Assembly: GCA_965207125.1 (NCBI GenBank)
Contig: OZ242263.1
Span: 2,046,001-2,110,000, forward strand
Reading direction: 5' to 3'
Length of the DNA: 64,000 bases
Origin: G965207125 sp965207125
GTDB taxonomy: Bacteria > Pseudomonadota > Alphaproteobacteria > Puniceispirillales > UBA1172
Below, in pieces: positions 28,251 to 38,426 of the stretch. Position 1 is the first letter of the stretch, and each line of letters begins with the position of its first letter. The notes under the pieces were generated by a model. The model did no database searches and had not been told where the DNA came from. It saw only the letters and a program-made list of their open reading frames with translations. The position numbers and the translations under genes are program-made.

Positions 28251-28871
28251 TTATTGTCCGATACTGGGCTCAGTGCCTTTAATAAGCCTTTGGATATTGT
28301 TTAGATGCTTCCATAAACAAAGCAAAAGAATTGCGCTAAAAGCGACGATGAGAAAACTCTGGTCAGGAGTGAGGAGAAAACCCGCTATGATAGGGGCTGT
28401 GATAAACGCGCCAATCGAAGCCAGCGATGATTTGCGCGAGACCGTAGCAATAGCCAGCCAAATCACGCAGACACAGACTCCAAGAGGCCAAGAAGTCATG
28501 AGAAAGACACCAAGGCCAGTCGCAATACCCTTACCACCGCGAAAACCGAGCCAGATCGGATAGCAATGCCCGAGCACAACCCACACCGCCCCTACCGCAG
28601 CGGCCTCAGGGCTAGGGCTGATGATGAAGGCGATCAGAGCGATCGCAGCAATGCCTTTACCACCATCTAATAAAAGCGTTGCGAGCGCAGCTAGTTTATG
28701 GCCAGTGCGCAAAACGTTAGTCGCGCCGATATTACCACTGCCAACGTTCCGGATATCACCAAGACGAAAAATTCTAGTAACAATCACCCCAAAAGGAATC
28801 GTACCGATCAGATAAGCGCAAAGCGCGGCGAGCCCAATAGATCCAAACCCACTAGATAAAATAAAACTCAT
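28251..28871 (-). CDS. plsY: Glycerol-3-phosphate acyltransferase PlsY
   Basis: Membrane enzyme that acylates glycerol-3-phosphate from acyl-phosphate, the first step of phospholipid synthesis. The 206-residue protein has about five membrane helices and the three loop motifs: GTIPFGVIVTRIF and the GSGNIGATNVLR block, LLLDGGKGIAAI, and HCYPIWLGFRGGKGIATGLG. It overlaps pyrC by 4 bases; the pyrB-pyrC-plsY order is typical of Alphaproteobacteria. Confidence 0.96.
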   Translation of the reverse strand: MSFILSSGFGSIGLAALCAYLIGTIPFGVIVTRIFRLGDIRNVGSGNIGATNVLRTGHKLAALATLLLDGGKGIAAIALIAFIISPSPEAAAVGAVWVVLGHCYPIWLGFRGGKGIATGLGVFLMTSWPLGVCVCVIWLAIATVSRKSSLASIGAFITAPIIAGFLLTPDQSFLIVAFSAILLLCLWKHLNNIQRLIKGTEPSIGQ

Positions 28872-30154
28872 TCGTTACGGCCGTCAAAAACCTGGACGCC
28901 GTCTATCCAAGTGCCAATGACCTGGCCTTGCACAGGATGCCCCTCAAAAGGCGTGGCCGAGGAAAGCGATAGGAAATTATTCCCCCGTACTTGCCAGCCC
29001 CGATCAGGATCAATCAGAATGAAATCGGCCGCCTGCCCCTCCGCAATCATACCGCCATCGATTCCCAGAATATCCGCAGGTTTATGCGTGATCATGGATA
29101 ACGCAGCACTCAGCGAAATATGCCCTGCATGATAAAGTGACAAGGTGGTCGCTAATAAGGTTTCAAGCCCCGAATAACCATGCTTAGCCACCCCGAAAGG
29201 CATCAGTTTCGAGTCCCTATCTTGAGGTGAGTGATCGCTGGCAATCGCGTCAATCGTGCCATCCGTAATGCCGCTGACAACCGCGAGGCGGTCGTCTTCG
29301 CTCCGCAAGGGTGGCGAGAGCTGGAAACGGGTGTCATAGTCGCTAACCGCCAAATCATTCAGGATAAAATAGGGCGGGGCGGTATCACAGGTTACAAAAA
29401 GCCCTTCATCTTTGGCGGCGCGGACAAGAGCAAGGCCTCTCGCGGTGGAGATATGAGCGACATGGTAACGCGCACCAGTAAGACGAGCAAGGGTCAGATC
29501 ACGGCTGATCATAATTTCCTCAGCCGCCGCCGTGATCCCCTTAAGTCCCAGTCTGGTTGATTGCTCGCCCTCATTCATCTCCCCGCCGGCAGCAAGTTCA
29601 GGGTCTTCAGCATGTTGAACAACAGGTTTGCCGAGCATCGAGGCGTAGCTCATCACACGCCGCATCACTAGAGTGCTACTGATCGGCTGGGTCCCGTTGG
29701 TGAATCCCACCGCGCCAGCCTCGGCGAGCAATCCAAGTTCAGCCATCGCAGTATTTTCAATTTTTTGGGTAGCAGCGCCATAAGCGTAGATTTTGATCTT
29801 TTGACTGTCGGTAAGCCGAGTCAACGAACGCAAAGTCTCAGCGTCATCAAGAACGGGATTAGTGTTAGGCAGGCATACGATAGAGGTGATCCCGCCAGCG
29901 GTGGCCGCGCGTCCCAAACTTGCAGGGCTTTCTTTATAAGCCTCACCAGGGTTGCGTGATTGCACCCGCATATCAACCAGCCCAGGGGCAAGAATTAGCC
30001 CTGATGCATCAATAACCTGCGCGCCGCTTGGAGGCGCACTGTCTTGCTCGCTGATTTTCTTAATAATGCCGTCCTCGATCAAAACCGAGGCTTGGCAATC
30101 GGTTTGTGAGGCGGGATCAATAAGGCGGCCTCGGCTGATAAAAGTCTTGCTCAT
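28868..30154 (-). CDS. pyrC: Dihydroorotase-like protein lacking the HxH metal motif
   Basis: Amidohydrolase-fold protein of 428 residues. The start is the ATG at 30,154, overlapping the pyrB stop as ATGA and preceded by an AAGGAGGTGGG ribosome site; seven codons upstream are possible but less likely. The first metal-binding motif, normally HxH in a DMHVHLREPG context, reads [11 protein letters not shown], so both histidines are missing. Other blocks persist (ICLPNTNP-like [32 protein letters not shown]). This fits the non-catalytic PyrC'/PyrX class that pairs with aspartate transcarbamoylase. Another dihydroorotase would then be needed elsewhere. Confidence 0.88.
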   Translation of the reverse strand: MSKTFISRGRLIDPASQTDCQASVLIEDGIIKKISEQDSAPPSGAQVIDASGLILAPGLVDMRVQSRNPGEAYKESPASLGRAATAGGITSIVCLPNTNPVLDDAETLRSLTRLTDSQKIKIYAYGAATQKIENTAMAELGLLAEAGAVGFTNGTQPISSTLVMRRVMSYASMLGKPVVQHAEDPELAAGGEMNEGEQSTRLGLKGITAAAEEIMISRDLTLARLTGARYHVAHISTARGLALVRAAKDEGLFVTCDTAPPYFILNDLAVSDYDTRFQLSPPLRSEDDRLAVVSGITDGTIDAIASDHSPQDRDSKLMPFGVAKHGYSGLETLLATTLSLYHAGHISLSAALSMITHKPADILGIDGGMIAEGQAADFILIDPDRGWQVRGNNFLSLSSATPFEGHPVQGQVIGTWIDGVQVFDGRNE

Positions 30155-31140
30155 CCCACCTCCTTTCGCATGCACGCAACCGCTTCAAGACAAGCCATAC
30201 GGACGGCCACACCCATCTCTATCTGTGTTGTGATCAGGCTACGCTCGACATCATCGGCGAGTTCAGACGATATCTCAACGCCTCTGTTGAGTGGGCCGGG
30301 ATGCATAATCAGTGCGTTCTTGGATGCTTTTCTGAGTTTTTCACTATCGAGGCCGTAAAGATGAAAAAACTCCCTACGTGATGGCGTCTCAGTGCCCTGC
30401 ATGCGCTCGTTCTGAAGTCGTAGCAACATGATGATATCCACCCCCTCTATTCCTTCATCGAGATGATGATAGGTTTGGACGCCCATAGCGGTGATGTTTG
30501 GTGGCATTAAAGTCGGCGGTGAAACTAACCTGATGGTTGCGCCGAGGGTTGATAGTAAGTGGATATTAGACCGGGCAACACGGCTGTTTTTTATATCACC
30601 GCAAATGGCGATTTTAAGCCCCTCTATAGCGCCAAGTCTGCGGCGGATGGTAAGGGCGTCCAGAATAGCCTGGGTAGGATGTTCATGGCGTCCGTCTCCT
30701 GCGTTAACCACAGAGGCATCGACATTTCTAGACAGCATCAGACTCGCGCCAGAATTATGATGGCGGATAACGAGGATATCGGGGTGCATAGCGTTAAGGG
30801 TGATCGCGGTGTCGAGCAGGCTCTCACCCTTTTTAATCGATGAATTGGATATGGGAACGTTGAGGATCGATGAGCCGATTCTTCTCGCAGCGAGATCAAA
30901 CGAGATTTTGGTTCGGGTCGAGTTCTCAAAAAATAAGTTAAAAACAGTGACCCCGTTAAGATGGCTGAGTTGCTCGCCAGTCGGCAGATCAGCGAAATGT
31001 TCAGCCCGATCCAATAGCGATGAAATCACCGGTCTGCTTAGCCCTTCAATGCCCAATAAATGTTTGTCGGGCAATCGGGCGAACAAACCGGAATTATAGG
31101 CAGGTAGGCGAAACGTTGCCGTTTTTTTTCGGTCAGCCAT
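30151..31140 (-). CDS. pyrB: Aspartate carbamoyltransferase catalytic subunit
   Basis: Condenses carbamoyl phosphate with aspartate in pyrimidine synthesis. Starting at the ATG at 31,140 (MADRKKT) gives 329 residues; the longer frame to 31,215 runs into ruvX. The carbamoyl-phosphate motif [16 protein letters not shown] lies near residue 64, with [16 protein letters not shown] and [12 protein letters not shown] further on. The start lies 8 bases inside the ruvX end, and the stop overlaps pyrC. With the dihydroorotase-like partner it probably forms the PyrB-PyrC' complex. Confidence 0.96.
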   Translation of the reverse strand: MADRKKTATFRLPAYNSGLFARLPDKHLLGIEGLSRPVISSLLDRAEHFADLPTGEQLSHLNGVTVFNLFFENSTRTKISFDLAARRIGSSILNVPISNSSIKKGESLLDTAITLNAMHPDILVIRHHNSGASLMLSRNVDASVVNAGDGRHEHPTQAILDALTIRRRLGAIEGLKIAICGDIKNSRVARSNIHLLSTLGATIRLVSPPTLMPPNITAMGVQTYHHLDEGIEGVDIIMLLRLQNERMQGTETPSRREFFHLYGLDSEKLRKASKNALIMHPGPLNRGVEISSELADDVERSLITTQIEMGVAVRMACLEAVACMRKEVG

Positions 31141-31618
31141 AGTGCTTCTTATATTCCCAGTCAGCCATAACGTCCAGTGCTGATTGCAAAATCCAAGTAG
31201 CGGCGAGGGCATCACGTCTGGCCGCGCGTTTTTTTCGAGTCATATCAGCCTCAAGCATAGCGCGCTCAACGCTTGCGGTTGAAAGCCGCTCGTCTTGGAA
31301 AAGAACGGGAAAATCGTAAAGCCTCAACAGAGCGTGGGTAAAATCACGCACCGAATCGCACCGGGCTCCTTTGCTACCATCCATGTTAAGCGGCCAGCCA
31401 ATAACTAAGCCTCCCGCCTGATGAGTATCGGCGAGGGTGTTAAGATCAGCCATATCTGGGGTGAATTTGCGGCGCTGGATGATCGTGATGGGTGAGGCAA
31501 CTTTTCTGTTGACGTCGCTCACAGCAACCCCGATGGTTTTTCGCCCGACATCGAGCCCCAGCAGTCGCGTCTTCGCAGTTTTATAGGTGAGAAAAGTGTT
31601 GATGTTGCATATTGGCAT
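31133..31618 (-). CDS. ruvX: RuvX/YqgF pre-16S rRNA nuclease
   Basis: RNase H-fold nuclease that processes the 16S rRNA 5' end. The 161-residue protein has the first catalytic motif [17 protein letters not shown] near residue 20, [16 protein letters not shown], the [13 protein letters not shown] motif and a final [16 protein letters not shown] with the last acidic residue. It is upstream of and coupled to pyrB, and diverges from gatC across 55 bases. Confidence 0.94.
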   Translation of the reverse strand: MPICNINTFLTYKTAKTRLLGLDVGRKTIGVAVSDVNRKVASPITIIQRRKFTPDMADLNTLADTHQAGGLVIGWPLNMDGSKGARCDSVRDFTHALLRLYDFPVLFQDERLSTASVERAMLEADMTRKKRAARRDALAATWILQSALDVMADWEYKKHYG

Positions 31619-31673
31619 ATCAAGTGCTATTACCGCTTTCAGCCTATTTTGTCACGTGTAATCATACTAGATC

Positions 31674-31961
31674 ATGTCAATTGATAAGACCACAGTCTCG
31701 AAAATCGCACATCTTGCGCGGATTAAGGTCGCCGATGAGCAGTTGCAGGGATTAGCCGATGAGCTAAGCAGCATTTTGTCATGGGTCGAAAGCCTTAACC
31801 GTCTTGATACGGATAAAACTGAGCCTTTATCATCGGTCACCGGGAATCAGTTGCCGATGCGCGATGATGTGGTGAATGATGGCGAAATAACGGAGCAGAT
31901 TCTCGCGGGCGCTCCTGAAAAAATATCAGGTTTCTTTGTTGTTCCAAAGGTTGTTGAATGA
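31674..31961 (+). CDS. gatC: Glutamyl-tRNA(Gln)/aspartyl-tRNA(Asn) amidotransferase subunit C
   Basis: Small belt subunit that holds GatA and GatB together. The 95-residue protein has the family opening [30 protein letters not shown], and the C-terminal [10 protein letters not shown] and [10 protein letters not shown]. Its stop overlaps the gatA start by 4 bases, the first link of gatC-gatA-gatB. Confidence 0.96.
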   Translation: MSIDKTTVSKIAHLARIKVADEQLQGLADELSSILSWVESLNRLDTDKTEPLSSVTGNQLPMRDDVVNDGEITEQILAGAPEKISGFFVVPKVVE

Positions 31962-33442
31962 GCGATTTGATGAATTTAACTGCTATAGCGGCCCGGGATG
32001 CACTGCGTGGTGGCGAGATTTCGGCAGTCGATCTGACCGAGGCCTATCTCGCAGCAGCCGAGGCTACCTCTGCGCTAAACGCTTATATTGCGATAACCCC
32101 AGATAAGGCGCTTGAAATGGCACGCGAGAGTGACCAGCGGCTTAAGGCGGGCGAGGGTGGTATCCTTGAAGGCCTTCCCATTGGCGTCAAGGATATGTTT
32201 TGCGTCAAAGGGGTGGAGACCACCGCGGCCTCCAAAATCTTAAAAGGGTTTGTTCCACCCTATGAATCCACCGTTACCAAAAATCTATGGCAAGCCGGTG
32301 CGGTGATGCTCGGCAAGACTAATTGCGATGAGTTCGCCATGGGCTCGACTAATGAAACCAGCGCTTATGGCAGGGTGGTCAATCCATGGCGCGCACGCGA
32401 AGGCGCACTGGTTGGAAAACCCCTGTCGCCGGGGGGGTCATCAGGCGGCTCGGCAGCATCAGTCGCAGCGCGCTCAAGCCTGGCCTCAATCGGAACGGAT
32501 ACGGGCGGGTCTATTCGCCAACCCGCAGCATTATGCGGTATAGTCGGGCTAAAGCCAACTTATGGACGGTGCTCGCGTTGGGGAATTGTTGCTTTTGCTT
32601 CATCATTTGATCAGGCTGGACCGCTCACCCGAGACGTGGCTGATTGCGCTTTGCTGTTGCAGGCGATGGCAGGACACGATGCGCGGGATTCAACCTCGAT
32701 CACCGAGGCTTTGCCAGATTTACTGGCAGTGCTGGGAGATGGGGTCAAGGGAATGAAAATAGGAATTCCCGATGAGTATATCTCAGACAAAATGAGTGAA
32801 GAGGTCATTGCGCTTTGGCAACAAGGCAAGGCTTGGCTTGAGGACGCAGGAGCGGTTTGCGTGCCTGTGAATCTACGGCATACGGAATACGCTTTGCCCG
32901 CTTATTACATCATTGCACCAGCCGAGGCGTCCTCCAATCTCGCGCGTTATGACGGGGTGAGGTATGGTGCACGGGTTGACGGCGAGACCCTTGATGAGAT
33001 GTATGAAAAAACCCGTGCTGCTGGTTTTGGTGATGAGGTTAAGCGGCGACTTCTCATCGGGACTTATGCGCTTTCGGCAGGGTATTATGATGCGTATTAT
33101 GTCAAAGCACAAAAGATCAGGCGGCTTATTCAGAACGATTTTAAGACAGCTTTCACTGAAGTTGACGCTTTGCTCGCGCCAACCACGCCCACGGCGGCTT
33201 TTTCACTGGGCGACAAACAGGTGGATCCAGTCACAGTCTATCTCAATGATATTTTCACGACTCCCGCCAATCTCGCAGGAATCCCAGCCATGTCGGTGCC
33301 AGCAGGTTTGACGGCGGATGGGTTGCCGTTAGGTTTGCAGATTCTTGCGCCGTCTTTTCGCGAGGACACGTTGATCCGCGTGGCTTCAACGCTTGAAAAA
33401 GCAGCTGGTTTTAATCACGTGGCTGATGGGGCGGTAAAATGA
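31958..33442 (+). CDS. gatA: Glutamyl-tRNA(Gln) amidotransferase subunit A
   Basis: Amidase-signature subunit that releases ammonia from glutamine for transamidation. The 494-residue protein has the catalytic lysine region [14 protein letters not shown] (near residue 79), the Gly/Ser-rich signature [15 protein letters not shown] and [18 protein letters not shown] with the cis-Ser and nucleophilic Ser, and YGRCSRWG. Length is typical. It overlaps gatC and gatB by 4 bases each and is unbroken. Confidence 0.97.
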   Translation: MSDLMNLTAIAARDALRGGEISAVDLTEAYLAAAEATSALNAYIAITPDKALEMARESDQRLKAGEGGILEGLPIGVKDMFCVKGVETTAASKILKGFVPPYESTVTKNLWQAGAVMLGKTNCDEFAMGSTNETSAYGRVVNPWRAREGALVGKPLSPGGSSGGSAASVAARSSLASIGTDTGGSIRQPAALCGIVGLKPTYGRCSRWGIVAFASSFDQAGPLTRDVADCALLLQAMAGHDARDSTSITEALPDLLAVLGDGVKGMKIGIPDEYISDKMSEEVIALWQQGKAWLEDAGAVCVPVNLRHTEYALPAYYIIAPAEASSNLARYDGVRYGARVDGETLDEMYEKTRAAGFGDEVKRRLLIGTYALSAGYYDAYYVKAQKIRRLIQNDFKTAFTEVDALLAPTTPTAAFSLGDKQVDPVTVYLNDIFTTPANLAGIPAMSVPAGLTADGLPLGLQILAPSFREDTLIRVASTLEKAAGFNHVADGAVK

Positions 33443-34942
33443 CTGATGACGCTCTTTTGATAGAAGGCCGCACCGGCAAATGGGAGGTCGTGATCGGACT
33501 TGAGATCCACGCACAGGTTTCAAGTGCCTCAAAATTATTTTCAGGAGCATCGGCGGCCTTTGGCGGGGCACCGAATGAACATGTGTCGCTGGTTGACGCG
33601 GCGATGCCTGGAATGTTGCCGGTTATCAATCGTTTTTGTATTGAGCAAGCAACTAAGACGGGTCTTGGTCTTAACGCGAAAGTTAATCTTTTCAGTCTTT
33701 TTGATCGAAAAAACTATTTTTACGCCGATTTGCCGCAAGGATATCAGATCAGCCAGTATAAACAGCCAATTGTCGGCGAAGGACAGGTTACGATCAATCT
33801 TAAAGACGGAAGTAGCCGCAAAATCGGCATCGAGCGGCTTCATCTTGAACAGGATGCAGGTAAATCGCTCCATGACCAGCACCCGAAAAAATCCTACATA
33901 GACCTTAATCGCTCAGGGGTCGCGTTGATGGAGATTGTGTCAAAACCTGATTTGCGTTCGGCTGACGAGGCGGCGGCGTATGTGACAAAAGTGAGATCAA
34001 TTCTGCGGTTTTTAGGCACCTGTGACGGTAATATGGAACAAGGGTCGTTGCGGGCTGATTGCAATGTTTCGGTGCGGCGTCCCGGCGAGGATTTGGGCAC
34101 AAGGACCGAGACAAAGAATCTGAACTCGATCCGCTTTATCGCGCAAGCTATCACGAGTGAAGCGTTGCGGCAGATAGAGGTTTTGGAAAGTGGCGGCACA
34201 ATTAAACAGGAAACACGCCTTTTCGACACTGCGCACGGCGAAACCCGCACGATGCGAAGCAAGGAAGATGCGCATGATTACCGTTATTTTCCTGACCCTG
34301 ATCTGTTACCACTCGTGCTCGATCAGGCATGGGTTGACGAGATTAAGGCAAGTTTGCCGGAGTTGCCGGACGCGTTAAAAGAACGCCTGATGACGAGTTA
34401 TGTCCTTTCGGAGTCTGAGGCGACGGTGGTCTCAGAGGATAAGGAAACAGCGCTTTTTTATGAACAAACTTATGAACAAACTGCGCAAGGCAGGAGATGC
34501 GAAACTTGCCCACTCATGGGTTGTTGTTGAGTTATTCGGGGCATTGAATAAAGCGGGGCTATCTCTTGCTCAAAGTCCGGTGACAGCGGACTGCCTTGGA
34601 CGCTTAATCTCAAGAATTTCAGACGGGACAATTTCGGGGCGAATGGCAAAAGATGTTTTCGCCGAGATGATGGAAAATGGAGGCGAGCCTGACACGATCA
34701 TTGATCAGAAAGGCTTTAAGCAGATTTCGGATAGCAATGAGATCTATCAGATTGTTGATGGTGTTTTGAAGGAAAACGCCGATAAGGTTGCCGAATATAA
34801 AGCGGGAAAAGATAAACTGTTTGGGTTTTTTGTTGGACAAGTGATGAAGGCTTCACAAGGCCAAGCAAATCCCTCCAAGGTAAATGATGCTTTAAAGCAA
34901 AGATTGGCTGAATTGGAGAACAGGCTTTTTGAAAGTGGATAG
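33439..34942 (+). CDS. gatB: Glutamyl-tRNA(Gln) amidotransferase subunit B, one frameshift
   Basis: Kinase and tRNA-binding subunit of GatCAB. The first frame (to 34,530) has [33 protein letters not shown] and [17 protein letters not shown]. The frame is lost near 34,480, where a 12-base direct repeat (TATGAACAAACT twice) lies. It resumes one frame over with [20 protein letters not shown] and the tail domain ([14 protein letters not shown]) to the TAG at 34,940-34,942. One missing base would restore a protein of about 500 residues. The gene is essential where the indirect Gln-tRNA route is used, so a sequence error or slippage is likely. Confidence 0.9.
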
Positions 34943-35113
34943 CATCATTAAAGGCAGGAAATACGGAAAATACTATGAAGAGCATAACGGATACTATTCA
35001 AAGCCCAGCGGCAGATCTCTCCGATTCTGACCAATCTCTTTATAGCAAAATTCCCGAGACCCCTCTCTCTTCGTGGAGATAATTCAATATCGGGAAACAA
35101 CTCTGCTGGTGCT
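34943..35113 (+). other. Left boundary of the Sel1/ParA-like repeat element
   Basis: Three bases after the gatB stop begins ATTAAAGGCAGGAAATACGG, matching the Sel1-gene leader seen at 38,400. The expected next piece (GTAGAAGATATCACTAAG) appears only at about 35,113. Between them lie about 140 bases with a short frame (34,975-35,082, beginning MKSITDTIQSPAADLSDSD) not found elsewhere in the window. This looks like the insertion or recombination edge of the repeat element next to gatB. Confidence 0.5.
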
Positions 35114-37585
35114 AGTGTAGAAGATATCACTAAGAGTGCTAAGAAAGGTGATAAAGAGGCACAGTATAATCTTGGTTTGATGTGTTACAAAGGGCAAGGC
35201 GTCCAGCAAGACTATGAGAAAGGCCATTGACTGGTTCACCAAATCTGCAGCAAGATGATGCAAGGGCGCAGTTTTCTCTTGGTTGGATGTATGCAGAAGG
35301 GGAAAGGTCTCCGCAAGATGGTCAGGATGTTATGGTCAAATCTGGAACAAGGTGAGGCAGTTTTCTCTTGGTGTGATGTATGCAAGGGAAAGGCGCTATG
35401 AGCAAAGGCCATTCACTGGTACACCAAATCTGCGGAGCAAGGTGATGCAATGCGCAGTTTAATCTTGGTTTGATGTATATCAAGGGAAGAGGCGTCCCGC
35501 AAGAGAAGGCATTGGTACACTAAATCTGCGAAACAAGATGATGCAAAGAATAATCTTGGTATGATGTATTTCAAGAAAGTTCCGCATAAACAGGCTGTTC
35601 ACTGGTTCACCAAATCTGCGGAGCAAGGTGAGATGGGCAGAATAATCTTGGCGTGAGTTTGATAAAGGAAGAGGCGTTCCGCAAGATGATAAACAGGTCT
35701 GATCATTGGTTCACCAAATCTACAATGGTGGAGTTTAATCTTGGGTATTACAAAGGGAAGGTCCTGCAAGATTACAGAAAGGTTATTGATTGGCTCACCA
35801 AATCTGCAGAGCAAGGTCTTTGCGGCGGCGCAGTTTAATCTTGGTCTGATGTATGGCAGAATGGAAGAGGTGTCTCCGCAAGATGATAAACAGGCTGTTC
35901 ATTGGCTACACCAAATCTGCAGAGCAAGGTGATGCGTGGGCGCAGTATAATCTTGGTTTGATATATAAAAATGGAGAAGGCGTCTCACAAGACTATGAGA
36001 AAGCCATTGACTGGTTCACCAAATCTGCAGAGCAAGGCTTTGCGGTGGCGCAGTATTATCTTGGTCTGATGTGATGCAGAGGCTCCAGCGGAGCAAGTTT
36101 AATCTTGGTGTGATGTGTTACAAAGGGGAAGGTGCCCCGCAAGATGATAAACAGAATGCTGGGAGAAGGCGCCCCACAAGACTATGAGTTGATTGGTTCA
36201 CCAAATCTGCGGAGCAAGGTAATGCAGATGCGCAGTATAATCTTGGTTTGATGTATACAAATGGAGAAGGTCGTCCCACAAGACTATGAGAAAGCCATTG
36301 ACTGGTTCACCAAATCTGCAGAGCAAGGTTTTGAGTGAATGCGCAGTTTGCTCTTGGTTTGATGTGTTACGAAGGGGAAGGTGTCCCGCAAGATGATAAA
36401 CAGGCTATTCATTGGTTCACCAAATCTGCGGACAAGGTGATGCAAAGGCACAGAATCATCTTGCCATGAGAGGGTATCTCCAAGATGATAAAAGCTGTTC
36501 ATTGGTACACCAAATCTGCGGAGCAAGGCAGTTTGCGGGGAGATGATAAACAGGCTCTTCATTCGCTCACCAAATCCGCAGAGCAAGGTGATGCAAGGGC
36601 GCAGAATGATCTTGCTCTAATGTATTAACGGGAAAGGCATTCCGCAAGATTATAAACAGGCTGTTCATTGGTACACAAAATCCGCAGAGCAAGGTGATGC
36701 GGATGATAAACAGGCTGTTGATTGGCTCACCAAATCTGCGGAGCAAGGCTTTGCGGGCGCAGTTTTCTCTTGGTGTGATGTATGAAAATGGAAGAGGCGT
36801 TCCGCAAGATGATAAACAGGCGGTTCATTGGTACACCAAATCTGCGAGAGCAAGGTGATCCGCTTTGGGCGGCAGAATAATCTTGGTGATGTATGCAGAA
36901 GGGAAATGTATGAGAAAGCTCAATGGAAGAGAGCGTTCCGCAAGATGTATAAAAAGGCTGTTCATTGGTACACCAAATCTGCAGAGCAAGGTGATGCAGA
37001 GGCGCAGTATCATCTTGGTGTGATGTATAAAAATGGAAGAGGCGTCCCGCAAGACCATGAGAAAGCTATTAAGTGGTTCACCAAATCTGCGGAGCAAGGC
37101 TGATGCGGCGGCGCAGTATAATCTTGGTATGTATAGATGAGGGCGTTATGATAAAATGTTCATTGGAGAGAGCGTCCCAGTTTAATCAAGAGGGCGTTCC
37201 GCAAGATGATAAACAGGCTGTTCATTGGTACACCAAATCTGCAGAGCAAGGCTTTGCGGCGGCGCAGTATAATCTTGGTATGATGTATGCAGAAGGGAAA
37301 GGCGTTCCGCAAGATGATAAACAGGCTGTTCATTGGTCACCAAATCTGCAAAGCAAGGTGCTGCGGGGGCGCAGTTTAATCTTGGTTTGATGTATGCAAA
37401 AGGGAAGGGCCTTATGCAAAATTACAAAAAAGCCTATATGTGGTTAAACCTTGCTATTCATAACGGATATTCAGATGGAACAAAAAGCTAGAGACATAGT
37501 GGCAAAGAAACTTAGCTCTCAAGATTTGATAGAAGCACAAGAGATGACAAAGCGTTGCCTCGATAGTGGATATGAGAATTGCTAA
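35114..37585 (+). pseudogene. Sel1-repeat protein array 1, frame broken throughout
   Basis: Begins VEDITKSAKKGDKEAQYNLG and carries about twenty Sel1-like 36-residue (108-base) repeats of the type QYNLGVMYKNGRGVPQD, then KAIHWFTKSAEQGDA. No frame stays open for more than about three repeats; insertions and deletions of 1-30 bases fall inside many units. The C-terminus is recognisable (KAYMWLNLAIHNGYSD, then [20 protein letters not shown]) with an extra G near 37,476, ending with TAA at 37,583-37,585. Sel1 proteins are alpha-solenoid scaffolds, sometimes host-interacting or secreted; no signal peptide is seen. The array may be decaying, or collapsed in assembly. Confidence 0.75.
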
Positions 37586-38268
37586 TGGATCAAGGGTCAA
37601 AATCCGCGATAGGTGTTTAATATCGCTGGAGAGAATCATGTTCTCAAGTTAACCCGCTTCAAGCTGGAATAATCCCCGTTTTATACCTGTTTGTTCTGCT
37701 CTCGGACGGGGTTTGCACGTGACGGGTGGGATGATAGTGTGGGGACTTGTGACAAGGTAGGATATGCAAAACCAAGCGATGTATCAGTAATTACCGCTCG
37801 CACCTCTGTCCCGTATTGTGTTCTCGAGCGCGTATGCATCATCCAAATGCGTACGGGTACGCAACTCCTCTGACACAATGAGGTGCTTTTCACCTGCGTC
37901 AAGGGTTCAATTCCAAGTATATCTTCAAGTAACAAATCGCAGAATTGGTTATGCCTGTTATACCCAAGCGCTCACAGTACGCTGCGTATATAGATGCGAT
38001 GAACCAGGCAAAATCTGTCGGTAAGCGCATTATTACTGTGGTCACAAACGGCGACAAACGCCGCGAGCAGGAGCGCAATACTATCCTATCCCTGAAACAA
38101 GAGGGGGCTTTCGAGATCCCTGCGAGTGGTGTCTTTACCCGTGCAGATAGCGCATACCGGACGATTTTTGACCCGGCCTTAAAAAATACCTATGGAATCC
38201 ACGACCGGCGACGGGAGTTGGCCGCGATAATTTCTGCGGTATTGCAAAACCTACAATTAGGAGGATGA
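37405..38268 (+). repeat. Duplicated segment, copy 1 (Sel1 tail + spacer + ParA-like fragment)
   Basis: From the last Sel1 unit (ATGCAAAATTACAAAAAAGC) to the end of the ParA-like frame, this segment is nearly identical to 40,696-41,557, about 3,290 bases downstream. The differences I saw are scattered single bases (for example GGATATGC against GGATGTGC near 37,770) and small changes just before the Sel1 stop. The spacer 37,586-37,944 between the Sel1 stop and the ParA-like frame holds no recognisable gene yet is as conserved as the coding parts. Confidence 0.85.
37951..38268 (+). CDS. ParA-like C-terminal fragment, copy 1
   Basis: A frame of about 105 residues starting MPVIPKRSQYAAYIDAMNQA (TTG at 37,945 is an alternative start). 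The pattern RIITVVTNGDKRREQE, FTRADSAYRTIFDP and a final helix ELAAIISAVLQNL resembles the C-terminal half of plasmid or chromosome ParA ATPases. The Walker-A half is absent and an in-frame stop lies just upstream, so it is either a truncated ParA or an unrelated small protein. Its end is followed by a good ribosome site (TTAGGAGG) and the next gene's ATG. Function uncertain. Confidence 0.4.
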   Translation: MPVIPKRSQYAAYIDAMNQAKSVGKRIITVVTNGDKRREQERNTILSLKQEGAFEIPASGVFTRADSAYRTIFDPALKNTYGIHDRRRELAAIISAVLQNLQLGG

Positions 38269-38426
38269 GATCATGGCGAGAGACTTGAAAAATAAAGCGA
38301 AAGCATCATTTAAGGCAGGAAATACGGAATCTGCGGTATTGCAAAACCTACAATTAGGAGGATGAGATCATGGCGAAAGACTTGAAAAATAAAGCGAAAG
38401 CATCATTTAAGGCAGGAAATACGGAA
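38233..38426 (+). repeat. 97-base tandem duplication of the Sel1 leader
   Basis: The segment from TCTGCGGTATTGCAAAACC through the ribosome site, ATG and AAATACGGAA occurs at 38,233-38,329 and again at 38,330-38,426, with one base change in the start region (GGCGAGAG against GGCGAAAG). The first copy starts an abortive frame (MARDLKNKAK, then AGNTES) that runs into the duplicated end of the ParA-like sequence; the second starts the Sel1 gene. Confidence 0.85.

Noticed and set aside
37690..37930. Spacer ending in GGTTCAATTCC looked like a tRNA or tmRNA T-arm
   Set aside because: The flanking five-base stems do not pair, and no acceptor stem or tag-peptide frame could be found.
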